The position numbers and the translations under genes are program-made. Source: Pyropia haitanensis (lineage: Eukaryota > Rhodophyta > Bangiophyceae > Bangiales > Bangiaceae). From it: a stretch of DNA of 64,000 bases. Positions 11,245 through 22,039 of the stretch are shown piece by piece. Below the pieces are notes generated by a model. The model did not search any database and was not told the origin of the DNA. It saw nothing but the letters and a program-made list of their open reading frames with translations. The number at the start of each line of letters is the position of its first letter. Position 1 is the stretch's first letter. The stretch lies in assembly GCA_008729055.1 (NCBI GenBank), contig SDUX01000003.1:992001-1056000 (forward strand), written 5' to 3'.

Positions 11245-14200
11245 ATGCCCCCGTACCCCCCATCGCGGCGACGCAATGGGGTTTCCCGACCGATGATGCC
11301 GGGCGCGGCGCCGACGGTAGCGGGGGGGGGGGAGGAGCCAGACGGGGACGGGCTGCCGGTGGCGCTCAAGGATTTCATGGTGCGTCCGCGCGCCGTCCTG
11401 GGCGCGATGGGGGGGGCTGTGCGCGGCGCGTCTTGTCTCCGTGAGGGTTTTTTCCAGTCTTTTTTTCTTCTGCTCTCCCCTTTTTCCTGTCCTTTAGGGG
11501 GGGGGGCGGTGGGAGGGCGGCGAGGGTGTAGGGTATCACCGTGTACCTACGTGGGCGGCGACGTGCTGCTGCTGCTGCTCTGCGTGTTAGGGGAGGCGTG
11601 CGCTTGCAGGGAGGTGTGTGCGCCGGTGGTCCTACTGTGCGCGGGCGTCGAGCTCGCCGCTGCTCACGCGGCGAGCAGGTGGGGGGGTGCGCTTCCAGTG
11701 GTGTGGGCGGTGAGCGTGCTCGGCGTTGTCCAGCGCGGCGGGGCAGGAGGTGGAGGTCGTCGCAGGCTCCCTGTGGTGTCGCCGTTTCACGGCTGACTTA
11801 CCTTTCTCGTCGCTCTGCGCTTGCCCACCGGCCGCTGTTCTGGGTGCGCCTGCCCGCTCGCCTCGTGTGGCGCCGACCACGTTCACCTCTCCCTTCCCCT
11901 CCCCCCCCCCGCCCCCCCCGTCCCTGCCTTGCTGCACTTCACAGCCGTCCCTGTCCACCATCCTGGGCTCTTCGCCGCTGTCGCCCAACCTCCGCAGCAC
12001 CCGCCGCAAGCCACCCCTTCCTCCATCTCTGGGTCCACCACCCCCGCCTTTTGCAGCCGCTAGCAGTGTGGTGTCGCATTCCCCAGTCCTGTCAAGGTCG
12101 CGGAGCCCCGACAACCGCCTAGGCGGCGAGGGCCATGCGTATGGAGCGGTGGGTGACGGCGGCGGTGGCGGTGGCATTGCGGCAGGAACCAGCAGCGGTG
12201 GCGCCGACTTTCTCCGCGACCTCAGCGCCCTCTGCGTCGACGTGGTGGGCGCGGTGACACCGCTGGAGCCGTCCCTGCCGCCGCGGCCCACTAAGATCCG
12301 TCGCCTGTCCGTGTCACCCCACAGCTCGTTGGTGGCGTCGCCGCCGGTGCGGACTCTGGGCGAGCCGCGGCCGCTGTCGCTCCCAGCCTCCCTGCCCGCG
12401 GGGCTTCACATGGGCGGGCTGGTCGCCGACGGCCGACGCTCGGAAGTGTTTGACGCACCCCGGGTGTCCCCCGCCAAGCGCCTCAGCGACGGTCCGGGAT
12501 CGAGGCGGCCGCCCGAGCCGCGAGTGCTGTCGCCAGTGGGGGGACGGCGGGGCATGTCACCGGCGCCGCTGCGGGTGCTGTCGCCGGTGGGGCGGCGGGG
12601 GATGTCGCCGGCGCATCCACGGGGGGTGTCGCCCGCGCCGCCACGGGGGGTTTTGCCGCCCGCGCCACACGGGATGTCTCCCGCTCGGCCACGGGGCGTG
12701 TCTCCCGCGCCTCCGCGGGTCGCCTCGCCCGCGAAACGTCGGGGAAAGCCTCCGCGGGACCCGTCTGTGGAGCCGCCCCCGCCTATCCCCGCCTCAACTG
12801 CAGCTGGTGGCAATGCGATGGACGTCGACCCGCCGGCGAGCGGGTCGGCTGTGGGCACGCCCGCCGCCCCAGAGCCGTCTCTGTTGAGTGGTCGGCAGCC
12901 GCCACCGCCCGCCGATGGCGGCCGGGCCGCCGACGCCAAGACGCGCCGCGTCATAGAACGGCTGCGGTCGACGACGTACGATGGGCCGGGGCGGCCCAAG
13001 GATCGTATCCGCCCCGCCGACGGCAGTGGCCGCAGCCGCGGTTCGCGCTCCCCGCCGCCGGTCGTGTCACGCCGCGCCGCCCGCGCGGCCGTAGTGGACC
13101 CGCCGTGGTCGCCGCCCACCACCGTGACGCGGCCAGCAGTCGTTGCGGCGGCCACGGCCGCGGCGACGGCGGCGGCAGCGGCGGCGGCAACGGCGGCAAA
13201 GGCGGAGCTTGGTGGGGGCAAGGCCAAGGCGTCGCGCGGAAGCGGCAAAGCCGCGGCGGCTGCGTGGCTCCGCACCGGTGCCAACGCTGACAGGGACGAC
13301 GCAGCGCTCGAGGCGGACGGCGGCGTCAAAGCCGGCGGCGGCGCCAAAGTGGTTGGTGGCGTCAAGGCAAGCACGAGTGCCAAGGCGGGCGGCGATGCCA
13401 AGCCAGGCGCAGGTACCAAGGCCGGCGGCGACGCCAAGGCTGGCACACGTGGTAAGGCAGTCACAGGTGATGAGCGTGTCGCAGATGATGAGGCTGTCAC
13501 AGGTGCCAAGGCAGGTACAGGTGCCAAGGCAGGCCCAAGTACTAAGACAAGTACAGGTGGCAAGGCGGGTACAAGTGGCAAAGCGGGCGCCGGTGCCAAG
13601 TCTCGTGCTGACGCTGACGGCACACCAGCGACGAATGGGCGGGCTGGCATGCGTCGACCCGGCCGGGAGGAGTCGGTCGACAGAAGCGAAGTGGCTGACA
13701 AGGTTGGCGGTCAGACGGCGACCGTTGCGGCATCGGCGGCAAGTCTTCCTCCTGTGACAGGCACTGGTGGGCGGGCCAACCGGGAGGTGGCCCCGGCTGC
13801 CTCGGACGGGCCTGGTGGACGCGGCGACGGAGGCCTTGCTGATTCGCCCCCTACCACCGGCCGCCGGCGGTCGCGCACGTCGCCCTCCCCTGGTCGCTGC
13901 TCTGTAGAGCACTCCCGAGATGGTGGCGAGCGGGAGGCGCGTGCCCCCCGCAGTCGTGACTCTGACCGGGACCCGCTGCCGCGCGAGGCGCGTCGTGGCA
14001 GCCGGGGTGTGGGTACCTCCCGACGGTCGGCGTCGGTCGAGGCGCGGCCTACCTTTAGCCGGGCGGGCAGCACGGCCCAGGACCGCGACGGTGGGGGCAG
14101 CGTGGATGGGCGGGCCATCAGTGAGCGCCCACTGCCTGTACCTCCATCGTCGCCGGGCTCCCGTCGTGACCGTCGCGACCGCTCAGACCGGGACCGTAGT

Positions 14201-15859
14201 GAGCGCGACCGCGGCGACCGTGACGGGGAGCGCGACCGCGACCGCGACCGCGACCGCGGCAGTGACCGCGGCAGCGGCCGCGGGCGGGAGCGAGAGCGGG
14301 AGCGGGAGCGCGACCGGCGTGACCGAGACCGCGACCGCGACCGTGATCGGGAGCGCGACCGCGAGCGGCGGGACCGGGACCGGGACCGGGACCGGGATCG
14401 GGAACGAGATAGGGACCGGGACCACCGGGAGCGTGGCCGCGGGCGCGAGTCCCGGGCGAGCCGTGAAAACTCCGTCTTGCTCTCTTCGTCAGCGCGCGAG
14501 CGCGGCCGGGACAGCACTGAGACCGATGCCCCCGACGGTGCCGCCGCTGGCCGCGGCGTCCGCGCGGCGCGCGATCGGGACACTGTGTCGGGTCGGCCCC
14601 GCGACAGCGACCGGGAGTGGGAGGATGACGCGCCCGAGCGCCCGACCGGCCGGGACCGCAAGCGTGACCGCGATGGCGACCGCTTCCGCGACCGCGACCG
14701 CCGGTCGGTTGCGTCTGACGCGGGGTTGCCTGCCGCGCCATCGCCGTCCACGCCCACAAAGGCGGCGGGCGGTGTCGGCGCCGCCCCCACACCGTCCACC
14801 GGAGGTGGTTTTGGCGGTTTGTCCGTGACGCCGTCCCCGCTGCGGGCCAATGGCGGGGGGGCGGGTGCCAAGGGCGGCGCTGGCGTGCCGCCGGCCGAGC
14901 GGCGGACGATTAGCCCGCCGGTGCCCAAGAGCATGGCCGCGCCCGCTTCACAGGCGCCGCCACCGCCTCGCGCCAAGGGCCTGGCGCCACCGCTGCCAAT
15001 CCGGCCTCCGCGGCCCACATCTGTGCAGCCGGGTGGCAGCGGCAGCGGCAGCGGCAGCGGCAGCGGCAATGGCGTAGGCGGGAGCGGTGGTGGCTGCGGC
15101 GGCGGCGGTGCAGCGGGTGGTGGCAGCAGCGGTGGTGGCGGCGGCGGCGGCGGCAGCGGCGGAGGCCTCCACACCAGCAGCGGCGCCATTGGCTCGGTGC
15201 TGTCGGCCGAGCCGGTGGAGCCCACCGCGTATACGGGACCCGGCTCGGCGGGCCTGCCTGACCTCGCCACCCGCGAGGCGGCTGCCCTGCGTGCGTACCG
15301 GACGCTCAGCGAGCAGCTGAAGCGGGCGCGGGCGGCGGCAGCGGCGGCGCCGGTCAATGGCGCCGGCGCCCGCGACGCGCGTGGGCGGGTGGTGGAGCTG
15401 GCCCGCGCCACTGCCCTGCGGCTGCTGGACCTGTGCCACACCAAAGAGGCCCGCTTCCGCGCGGTCACCCGCTGCACGCGCGTCACCGCCGACGGCGATC
15501 GGCTGCGGAATGACGCGATCAGCGCGTATCGGTTCCTCGTCAGCACCTGGTGCAAGGTGCAGATCACGGCGGCGGGGGGCGGCGCCGAGGACGAGGCCGC
15601 CTTTTTCCGCAAGATCATTGCCAAGGGCCACGCCCGCATGTTTGCCATGATGCAGCTGGGCAGCGCGCAGCGGGACATGGCGGTCTTGCGTCGCGCACTG
15701 GACGCGGCGGCCGGCAGCGGCAAGGGCGTGAGCCTGTCGCCAGAGATGGCTAAGGCGGCGGCGTCGGTGGTGGAGCGCTTTGCCGCCGCCACGTCGTACA
15801 ATGACAACCTGGCCAAGATGCACATTGACGACGTGGGGCAAGAGTGCAACGTGTCGTGA
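11245..15859 (+). CDS. Large RD/SP/Lys-Ala-Gly repeat protein, unknown function
   Basis: The proposed model joins 11245-11379 and 11945-15859 (phase 0, intron 11380-11944, GTGCGT..TTCACAG after a long pyrimidine tract), 1,349 residues. The large exon is open throughout but its first in-frame ATG is at 12410, so an upstream exon is needed if the conserved-looking SLSTILGSSPLSPNLRSTRRK segment is coding. In order it has: a short acidic start, Ser-Pro repeats (RVLSPVG, RGVSPAP; about 12520-12760), an Ala-rich helix, a Lys-Ala-Gly repeat tract (13320-13610), an Arg-Asp dipeptide tract (14200-14450), Gly/Ser runs, and a non-repetitive helical C-terminus (about 15200-15859) ending in MHIDDVGQECNVS. 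RD tracts occur in nuclear RNA-processing and transcription proteins, so a nuclear role is a guess. The C-terminal domain was not recognised. Confidence 0.7.
11380..11944 (+). other. Predicted intron of the RD/SP-repeat gene
   Basis: Donor ATG|GTGCGT, acceptor CACTTCACAG after about 60 bases of near-pure pyrimidine (11880-11940). Both sides are phase 0. The donor choice is inferred from a single candidate first exon. Confidence 0.55.
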
Positions 15860-16339
15860 GAAGGAGGAGTGGAGCGGCGAGGGTGGGGCGCCCCATCCGT
15901 CTGTCCGTCCGAGTTTGCATGGTAGACTACACACACGGCGCGTACTCACAAACACTTACGGCACTCCCCCGGCATCACACCGTACACACACACACACACG
16001 CAAAGCGCGCACACGCACACACACTCGTACCATGCATTCCATTGCACGGCCACCCAGTGCCGCTCAGTCCACTGCCACTGCTTCGCATGGCAGCTGAATG
16101 CCTCCCGCGTCGCCGTGCAACGTCCAGAGTGCGTACTCCTCCGTACGACCAGTTCCCCTCCCCCCATTGGGTGCACACGCCACCGAGCATTGCCTGTGCC
16201 ATCCCCGGGCTGCCTTGCACACACCCGGCGGCGTGAAGAGGAGCACCGAGGGTGCCGTAGCCGCTGGCCACGAGGCCGTGCGGATGAATCCCGCTCTGGG
16301 CAACGCCAAAAACGGTCAGACCGCCGCCCTCCCACCTGC
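15860..16339. other. Convergent intergenic region with CA repeat
   Basis: A degenerate (CA)n tract lies at about 15984-16024. The rest shows no coding signal and probably contains both 3' UTRs. Confidence 0.6.
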
Positions 16340-17341
16340 TTACGATCCCCCGTTGGTCGCGCCGCCCGCGGCTGCCCCACAGTTGGGCTGCGGGTTGCTC
16401 CGCCAGATGCGCACCGTCGCGTCGTCGCTCCCCGACGCAAACGTCTCCCCGTCGGGCGCGTGGCGAACCACCCACACGGGCCCGTGGTGGCCGCGGAGGC
16501 TCTCCAGCTCTGCCCCCGTCTCATAGTCATACGCGTGGACCTCCAGGTCGCGGCCGCCCGTGACCAGGCGGCCACGGCCGGGGAGCTGGAGGCTGGCCGA
16601 CTCGGTCGCCTCCGCCACCTGCAGCGGCTCCCGTAGCACCTTGCCCGACGTTGCGTCGAGGACGTGCACCTTGGCATCGTCGGTCACCACCACCAGCGTG
16701 GTGCCGTCGGCACACAGCTCCGCAGACCGCACCCCCGCGGTGAGCTCAATCCGGCCAGTGGGCGCCTGGCCCGACCGCACGTCCCAGGTGCAAAGAAACG
16801 CATCCCGCGGAGAATTGGATGCCGACACCACCTGGTGGGGCGAGTCGCCTACGTAGCGCACAAACTTCACACCCGGGGGCTTGGCGCCCTCGGCCGCCCC
16901 ACCGTCGACGAGGGTGGACAGCGGCGGCGCCTCCCCGAGGGCCACGTCATACACGCTGATGGCGGCCATGGCGCCAGCCGTAAGTAGCCGGTCGGCGGTA
17001 GAGGAGAACGCGACAGACTTGCAAATGTGGTTCTGCGGCAGTACCGCCAAGGCGTCCCCGGTGAGGGCGTCCCACAGGCGGGCCGTAAAGTCCGCGGCGC
17101 CCGTCGCTGCCAGCGTCGCGTCGGGGGTGATGGCCGCAGACCAAACCGCGCCCTTGTGACCATCAAAGGTGCCGATCCAATCGCCAGAAACACCGTCGCG
17201 GAGCATTGGCTTTCCATCAAGGCAGGCAGAGATGAAGAAGACACCATCGGGCGTGGTGGCGCTGTAGTTGAGTTCCACAACGCCACGGTTGTGGCCCGGG
17301 CACACCAAGGGGAGCTGCTGAATTGCAGCAGGGGAGGCCAT
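16340..17341 (-). CDS. STRAP: STRAP-like WD40 repeat protein
   Basis: A single-exon 333-residue protein, close to the roughly 330-350 usual for STRAP. It begins AAIQQLPLVCPGHNRGVVEL, then PDGVFFISACLDGKPMLRD and IGTFDGHKGAVWSAAITPD, the signature first repeats of STRAP. Seven WD-type blades follow, ending GHHGPVWVVRHAPDGETFASGSDDATVRIW. STRAP (UNRIP) is a component of the SMN complex in snRNP assembly and also binds TGF-beta receptors in animals; only the RNA-related role is likely here. The ATG at 17341 follows a C/T-rich leader and starts exactly where the family begins; the frame is open upstream but does not resemble the family. Confidence 0.93.
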   Translation of the reverse strand: MASPAAIQQLPLVCPGHNRGVVELNYSATTPDGVFFISACLDGKPMLRDGVSGDWIGTFDGHKGAVWSAAITPDATLAATGAADFTARLWDALTGDALAVLPQNHICKSVAFSSTADRLLTAGAMAAISVYDVALGEAPPLSTLVDGGAAEGAKPPGVKFVRYVGDSPHQVVSASNSPRDAFLCTWDVRSGQAPTGRIELTAGVRSAELCADGTTLVVVTDDAKVHVLDATSGKVLREPLQVAEATESASLQLPGRGRLVTGGRDLEVHAYDYETGAELESLRGHHGPVWVVRHAPDGETFASGSDDATVRIWRSNPQPNCGAAAGGATNGGS

Positions 17342-18490
17342 CGCGCCGTAGGTGCCAAAAAGAGGACGGTCAGGGTGGGGAGGGGGAAGAGAAAGCACAC
17401 AACAGGCGGAGGCGGAAGTGCAGAAACAAAACTGCGCCGCAGCAGCAACCCACCAAGGAGGACGCACAAAACGCAGCAAACGCCAAACACAAGCAGCTCC
17501 AAACAGTTGTCTCAGGTACCGGCAGCAGCGTCGGCAAGCACAGCGGGGAAACGGCTGTCGCAGTTTAGCGGCATTGCCGGGGTGCAAACGAGTGTGGTCG
17601 AGCGCGCGGCACCGTGGAGGTGGCAGCGCGGACGTGCCCGGCCGTCGAGACACCCGATCAGACCACTGGCTGTGCTCGTGTCAGTGTGTGGGGCCTGACC
17701 TTCCAATTCCAAGTTGCGCAATCAGTGAGCAGAGTTGCTTTGGTAAATATTCCCTGCCACGACGACCAGCAATGCGTGGGTATGCAAATCTTCTGCGATC
17801 TCTCGTATTTCAATTGCATGAAGTTGTGTGAATGTGCTCAATGGAGTACGAACATCCACAAATAATGAAGAAGTGACATACCGATCAAATCCATCCGAAC
17901 CGCGTTTGGTGTCGGAAACCGTAGTACGGCGTATTCGCTGAACGCCAGCGTGGTTCGGCCGAACGACGCAACCCTGTTCGCGACGGAGAGGCGGATGAAG
18001 GCGAGGTTGTCTGTGTGTATCCCAGGCCAGCGCCGCGCTTGTCCACTCTAGTAGCGTAGGCGTCACGCAGTGTGCTGGACGTAGCAACAAAAGGGCTGGC
18101 GCTCGACAGCGGTTGTGCCCCCCCATCAACGCGGTCCCGCCCCCGGTGCCGGCATGGCCAGTGGCCGCGGCGGCACGCCCCGCGCGTGCCACAGACGGGC
18201 GGCGGCACCAGCGGCGCGGCACGCGGTGCGGTGCGGCGGCGGTTGCGGTCGCTACCCCCCCCCCCCCCCCCCCCTCTGCCCATCCCGCCGCCCCCACCGC
18301 CCGCTCCCGCAGCAGCGCCGTTGCGCGCGCCCGCGCCTCCCCCCGCCCCACCCCCGCACACGCCGCCACGGCCGGGGTGGTCGCCCGCCCAGCGGCACGC
18401 CCCCCCCACCCCCCCCCCCCCACCCCCCCCCCCCCACCGTCGTGTCGACGGCCGGGCGGCGCAAGGCGCCGCGCGCAGCCGGCGGGCGGC

Positions 18491-18521
<31 letters not shown>

Positions 18522-18834
18522 GGGCGGGGGTGTGGAATGGCGCGCGCAGGGGGCGCCCGCGCCGCCGGCGGGCCGCCCCCCCACCGCCGGCCGGCCACGC
18601 GCCGCGGGTGTCGGCACCCCCCCCCACGCGCCGCGGGTGTCGGCACCCCCCCCCCCCCCCCCCCCCCCCCCGGGCGGCGGTGCCGCGCCCACCCCACCGA
18701 CGCTGCCGGCGGTCCGACACGGAAAAAGGCCGACACAGCAGCGCGCGCGCGGCGGCAGGGCGCCGCCGCCGCCGCCGCCGCCGCCGCGGCGACGCGGCCG
18801 CCCGCGTCGCCGCCCGCCCGACGCGGCGCGGCGC

Positions 18835-18872
<38 letters not shown>

Positions 18873-19017
18873 AGCGCCCGCCGCCAGCGTCGGGTCCGCG
18901 CGGCGGCCGCGGCGGCCGGGCCGCCGTCCCGGCGGTGGGGGGGGGCGCGCCCGCCGCCGGCCGCCGGCCGCCGCCGGTTCCGCGCTGCCAGCGAGCCGCC
19001 CCCAGCCGCCGCCCCCA

Positions 19018-19049
<32 letters not shown>

Positions 19050-19539
19050 TGCTCCATGGCCGCAACGGTAACGGCGGCGCGGGCGGCGGCGGCGCGGCCG
19101 CGGCGAGCCGCCGCGGCGGCGCGGCCGCCGCGCCGCGGGCGGCGTCCCCCCCCCCCCCGCGCCGGCCGCCGCCCGACGCCGCCGTCCACGCCCGCCGCGG
19201 CGGCGACGGCAGGGGCCCATCGGTTTGGTCGCACGGGCGCCGCTGGGGTGCGGGCCCGCCGCTCTCCGCGCCTATTTTTTTTGGGGGGGGGGGGGGGGGC
19301 GGCGAGATCCGCCCCGCGTCCAAAACTCGCGAGCACGCGCCCACGCCGGCGCGCGGCGGCCTCGTGGCGCGCGCCCGTGGAGGCGCGCGCCGGGCTGCGC
19401 AGGGCGCCGCGACGCGCGCACGCCGCGCTCCCCCCCCACCCCCCCCCCCCCCCCCCCTTACCCTTTGCCGACGCCTACTCCCACCCACCTTGCTCCCGCC
19501 CTTCCCCCCTCCCCCCCCCCCCCCCCGGCGCTGCGTTTC
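17342..19539. other. Intergenic region (2.2 kb), low complexity
   Basis: The first 700 bases are lower in GC and have no coding signal. From 18130 on the sequence is dominated by C runs, GCC/CGG repeats and a two-copy minisatellite (18600-18650). Very long open frames exist on both strands but consist only of Arg/Pro/Ala/Gly. A pyrimidine-rich block (19434-19536) directly precedes the epimerase ATG and is its likely leader. Confidence 0.55.
18600..18650. repeat. Two-copy minisatellite, ~31 bp unit
   Basis: The unit GCGCCGCGGGTGTCGGCACC followed by a C run and ACGC occurs twice in tandem. Confidence 0.8.
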
Positions 19540-19626
19540 ATGGCCGCCGTCGCACGGCGGGTGCGCCTCGGCCGCGCGGCGGCGGCGGCGGCGGCGTTTG
19601 TGCCCCCGCCCCCGGCCACCGCCGCG

Positions 19627-19659
<33 letters not shown>

Positions 19660-19912
19660 CGCCGCCGCGTCGGCCGCGACGGGCCGGACGCCATGGCCAT
19701 GGCGGCGGGGGGGGCGGGGGCGCCCCCGCGTCTGCCGCGCGGCGCGTGCCGCCGCCGCCGCCGCCGCCGCCGTCGCTGCCCACCCTGACCGCCGCCCACT
19801 ATGTCGACGCGCGCGCCGCGGCGGCGCTCGACGCGTGGCTGATGGCCACCCCGGGTGACGCTGCCGCTGACGATGGTGCCGACGGGTGGGACGGCGGCAG
19901 CGGCGGCGGCGG

Positions 19913-19972
<60 letters not shown>

Positions 19973-20746
19973 CGCGGCCGCGCCCCCCCCCCCCCCCGCG
20001 TGTGGCTTTACGCTCGACGCGCTGATGGAGCTGGCCGGCCAGGCCGTCGCGCACGCCGTCGCGGCCGCCCACCCCGACCGCACGTCGCGGGTGGTGGTGC
20101 TGGCGGGCCCCGGCAACAATGGCGGCGACGGCCTCGTCGCGGCGCGGCACCTGGCGCTCCTCGGCTACCGCGCCGTCTCCGTTGTTGCGCCGCGCCGGCG
20201 GCGCGGGCGCGCCCCGTTTGACGGCCTCTACGCACAGCTGGCGGCGGTGGGCGTGCCGGTAGTACAGGGGGGGGGGGCGCCCGCGCTGCCGCCCGCGGGC
20301 GACGTGGACGTGCTCGTCGACGCGCTGTTTGGCTTTTCGTTCCGCCCGCCGGTGCGGCCGCCGTACGCAGAGCTGCTCGTTGAGGTGCGGCGGCGGCAGC
20401 TGGGCGCCGCCGGGGGGGTGCCCCCGTCGGTGGTGGCCGTGGACGTGCCGTCGGGGTGGGATGTGGACGCGGGCGAGCCGCCGGCGGCGGCGGCGGCGGC
20501 GGCTGGCGGCGTCGCCGCCGACCTGCCGCCGGCGGTGGCCAACAGCCCGTCGGGGCGGGACGTGCTCGTGTCGCTGTCGGCGCCCAAGCGGGGCGCCCGC
20601 GCCTGGCGGGGGGACCACTATGTGGGCGGCCGGTTTGTGCCGGCCCGCCTCGCCGCCGCGCTGGGCATTGCGCTGGTGCCGTACGAGGGCGACGCGCTGG
20701 TGCAGCGCGTGCGGGGGGGGGGGGGGGGGGGGGCGCCGACGCGTGA
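19540..20746 (+). CDS. NAXE: NAD(P)H-hydrate epimerase (YjeF_N / NAXE)
   Basis: The core is unmistakable: TLTAAHYVDARAAAALDAWLM at the N-terminal helix, TLDALMELAGQAVAHAVA, the nucleotide-binding loop VLAGPGNNGGDGLVAARHL, DVLVDALFGFSFRPPVRPPY, VVAVDVPSGWDVDAG, the SLSAPKRGAR block and RFVPARLAAALG. The enzyme epimerises damaged R-NAD(P)HX so the dehydratase can repair it; it is usually mitochondrial and plastidial. The ATG at 19540 follows a pyrimidine leader and opens an Arg/Ala-rich presequence, but in a different frame; one missing G in the G8 run near 19707-19714 would join them. At the other end, one missing G in the G21 run (20713-20733) would bring the TGA at 20744 into frame right after the usual C-terminus. 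A poly-Gly insert (about 19900-19970) is extra. Function is certain; both ends are inferred. Confidence 0.9.
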
Positions 20747-21505
20747 GTGCCGCGCCGTGGAGGGGGGGCTGGCGGTGGGGTGGGGTGGGCCTGGGGGGGC
20801 GGGGGGGGGGGGGGGGGGGGGAAGGTGCGCAATGGGCCACGTGGGTAGCAGACGTGGCGGCGGCGGGGCTGCTCCGTACCCGCCCCCTGGCCCCGGCGAC
20901 CGCCGCGGTGGCCTCGTGCCGACGGTGGCGAGAGACCGACAGCACCTTCACAGCGCGCTATACAACGTGCTTCACGGCGACACGCAGATGGTCGCTGGGG
21001 GGGGAGGGGAAGAGGGGGGTTCGCGCCGGGGAGATCCCAGCCGGGGTCACGCCCGAGGCCCCCCTCCCGATGCGGCTGCGGGTCACCGGCCGCGCGACAC
21101 CGGCGGGCCGCAGGAAGGCACGTGCCCATGTCGCGCGCGCCAACGGCCTGCACGCTCGAACGTGTACATGCGCGCGTGCTTTTCCCTCTGACTCGCCGCG
21201 CTTGACGCGGGGTGGCGGCCAGATCGCTGGCCCCGCTCCCCCGCGTGGAGGGTGTGGCGCGCCGCCGCTGGGTGTGGTCTGCTTTGTGGCCGCGGCCCCG
21301 GCCACGTCCCTCGCCCACCTGTGCGTCGCACCACCCGCCCACCCCCTCTTTTCCGGCTGCGCTGCCCTGCCCTTGTCCCGTGCGCGCCCCCCTTCCCTCC
21401 CCTCTCCCCCGCCAGCCACCCCCCCTTCCCCGTTTATTCTCGCCTTTTTGAACGCGTCCCCCTCTTCCCCCCTCCTCCCCCCCGCCCCCCTTCCCGGGGG
21501 GTGAG
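20747..21505. other. Intergenic region, epimerase to four-TM gene
   Basis: Contains a G-rich block (20790-20821) and, at 21340-21500, a C/T-rich leader running into the next ATG. Nothing else was recognised. Confidence 0.5.
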
Positions 21506-22039
21506 ATGGCCAACCTCCGCGTCTGTTCCCTGGTCGTCGCCCGCCCCCTCCTCTACGCCGCCCACTGGCTGCTGACGCTCGTCATCTTTGCGGCGACCGC
21601 GGCGGGCCTGCGGCGGCTCGGCCCGGCCGCGTCGGTCTGCTACTTTGGCCGCGCCTACCTGTGCACGCTCGTCATCGCGTCGGGGGTGGTTGGCTGGCTC
21701 TTCACGACCGCCACCGCGGGCGCGTGGGGGGTGGGCCTCGCGCACGGCCGCCGCTACGGCCCGCCCCCGCGCGTCGAGGCCGCCGCGTGGGCCGCGTGGG
21801 CCGTCTGGTGGGCGGTCGCGGCGGCGGCGGTGTCGGCGGCAACGCGGTGGGGGCGCCGCCGCCCGGCGGGGGTGGCGGTGGAGGCGTTTGCGTGGGCGCT
21901 CGTGCCGCTGTGCGCGGCGTCGGGGGGGGTGGCGTGGGTGGCGGCGGGGGTGGAGGCGGACAAGGGCGGGGGGGGGGGGGGGGGGGGGATGGCCCCGAGG
22001 GCGTCGTCGAAGCGCCGCAAGGTGCGTACGCGTGAATGA
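21506..22039 (+). CDS. Small four-helix membrane protein, unknown
   Basis: This frame encodes 177 residues with four hydrophobic segments: about residues 8-32, 46-72, 88-110 and 120-145. The helices are short-looped with conserved-looking Trp and Tyr (YFGRAYLCTLVIASGVVGWLF), reminiscent of MARVEL-like four-helix proteins, but no family is confirmed. The ATG at 21506 immediately follows a long C/T leader. A G run of about 20 bases (21969-21988) precedes the basic tail SSKRRKVRTRE; if it is under-called by one, the protein ends at 22035 with a different tail. A GTGCGT at 22021 could also be a splice donor. Confidence 0.65.
   Translation: MANLRVCSLVVARPLLYAAHWLLTLVIFAATAAGLRRLGPAASVCYFGRAYLCTLVIASGVVGWLFTTATAGAWGVGLAHGRRYGPPPRVEAAAWAAWAVWWAVAAAAVSAATRWGRRRPAGVAVEAFAWALVPLCAASGGVAWVAAGVEADKGGGGGGGGMAPRASSKRRKVRTRE

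Noticed and set aside
10196..11296. 366-codon open frame left of the repeat-protein gene
   Set aside because: Pro/Arg/Ala only, crosses a C20 run and T-rich tracts that look like leader or intron.
15984..16024. CA-rich tract considered as a CRISPR-like or regulatory repeat
   Set aside because: It is a simple degenerate dinucleotide microsatellite without spacers.
17722..19488. Long open frames on the minus strand opposite the epimerase leader
   Set aside because: Composition-driven; no non-repetitive segment and no ATG with a leader.
20743..20748. Perfect GTGAGT splice-donor consensus at the epimerase end
   Set aside because: The family's C-terminus is already reached, no good downstream exon was found, and a one-base correction of the G21 run puts a TGA here in frame.
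18072..21191. A 1,039-codon open frame on the + strand
   Set aside because: Only the part from about 19770 to 20712 is protein-like (the epimerase). The remainder is Arg/Pro/Ala/Gly from GC repeats and the frame opens with GTG.
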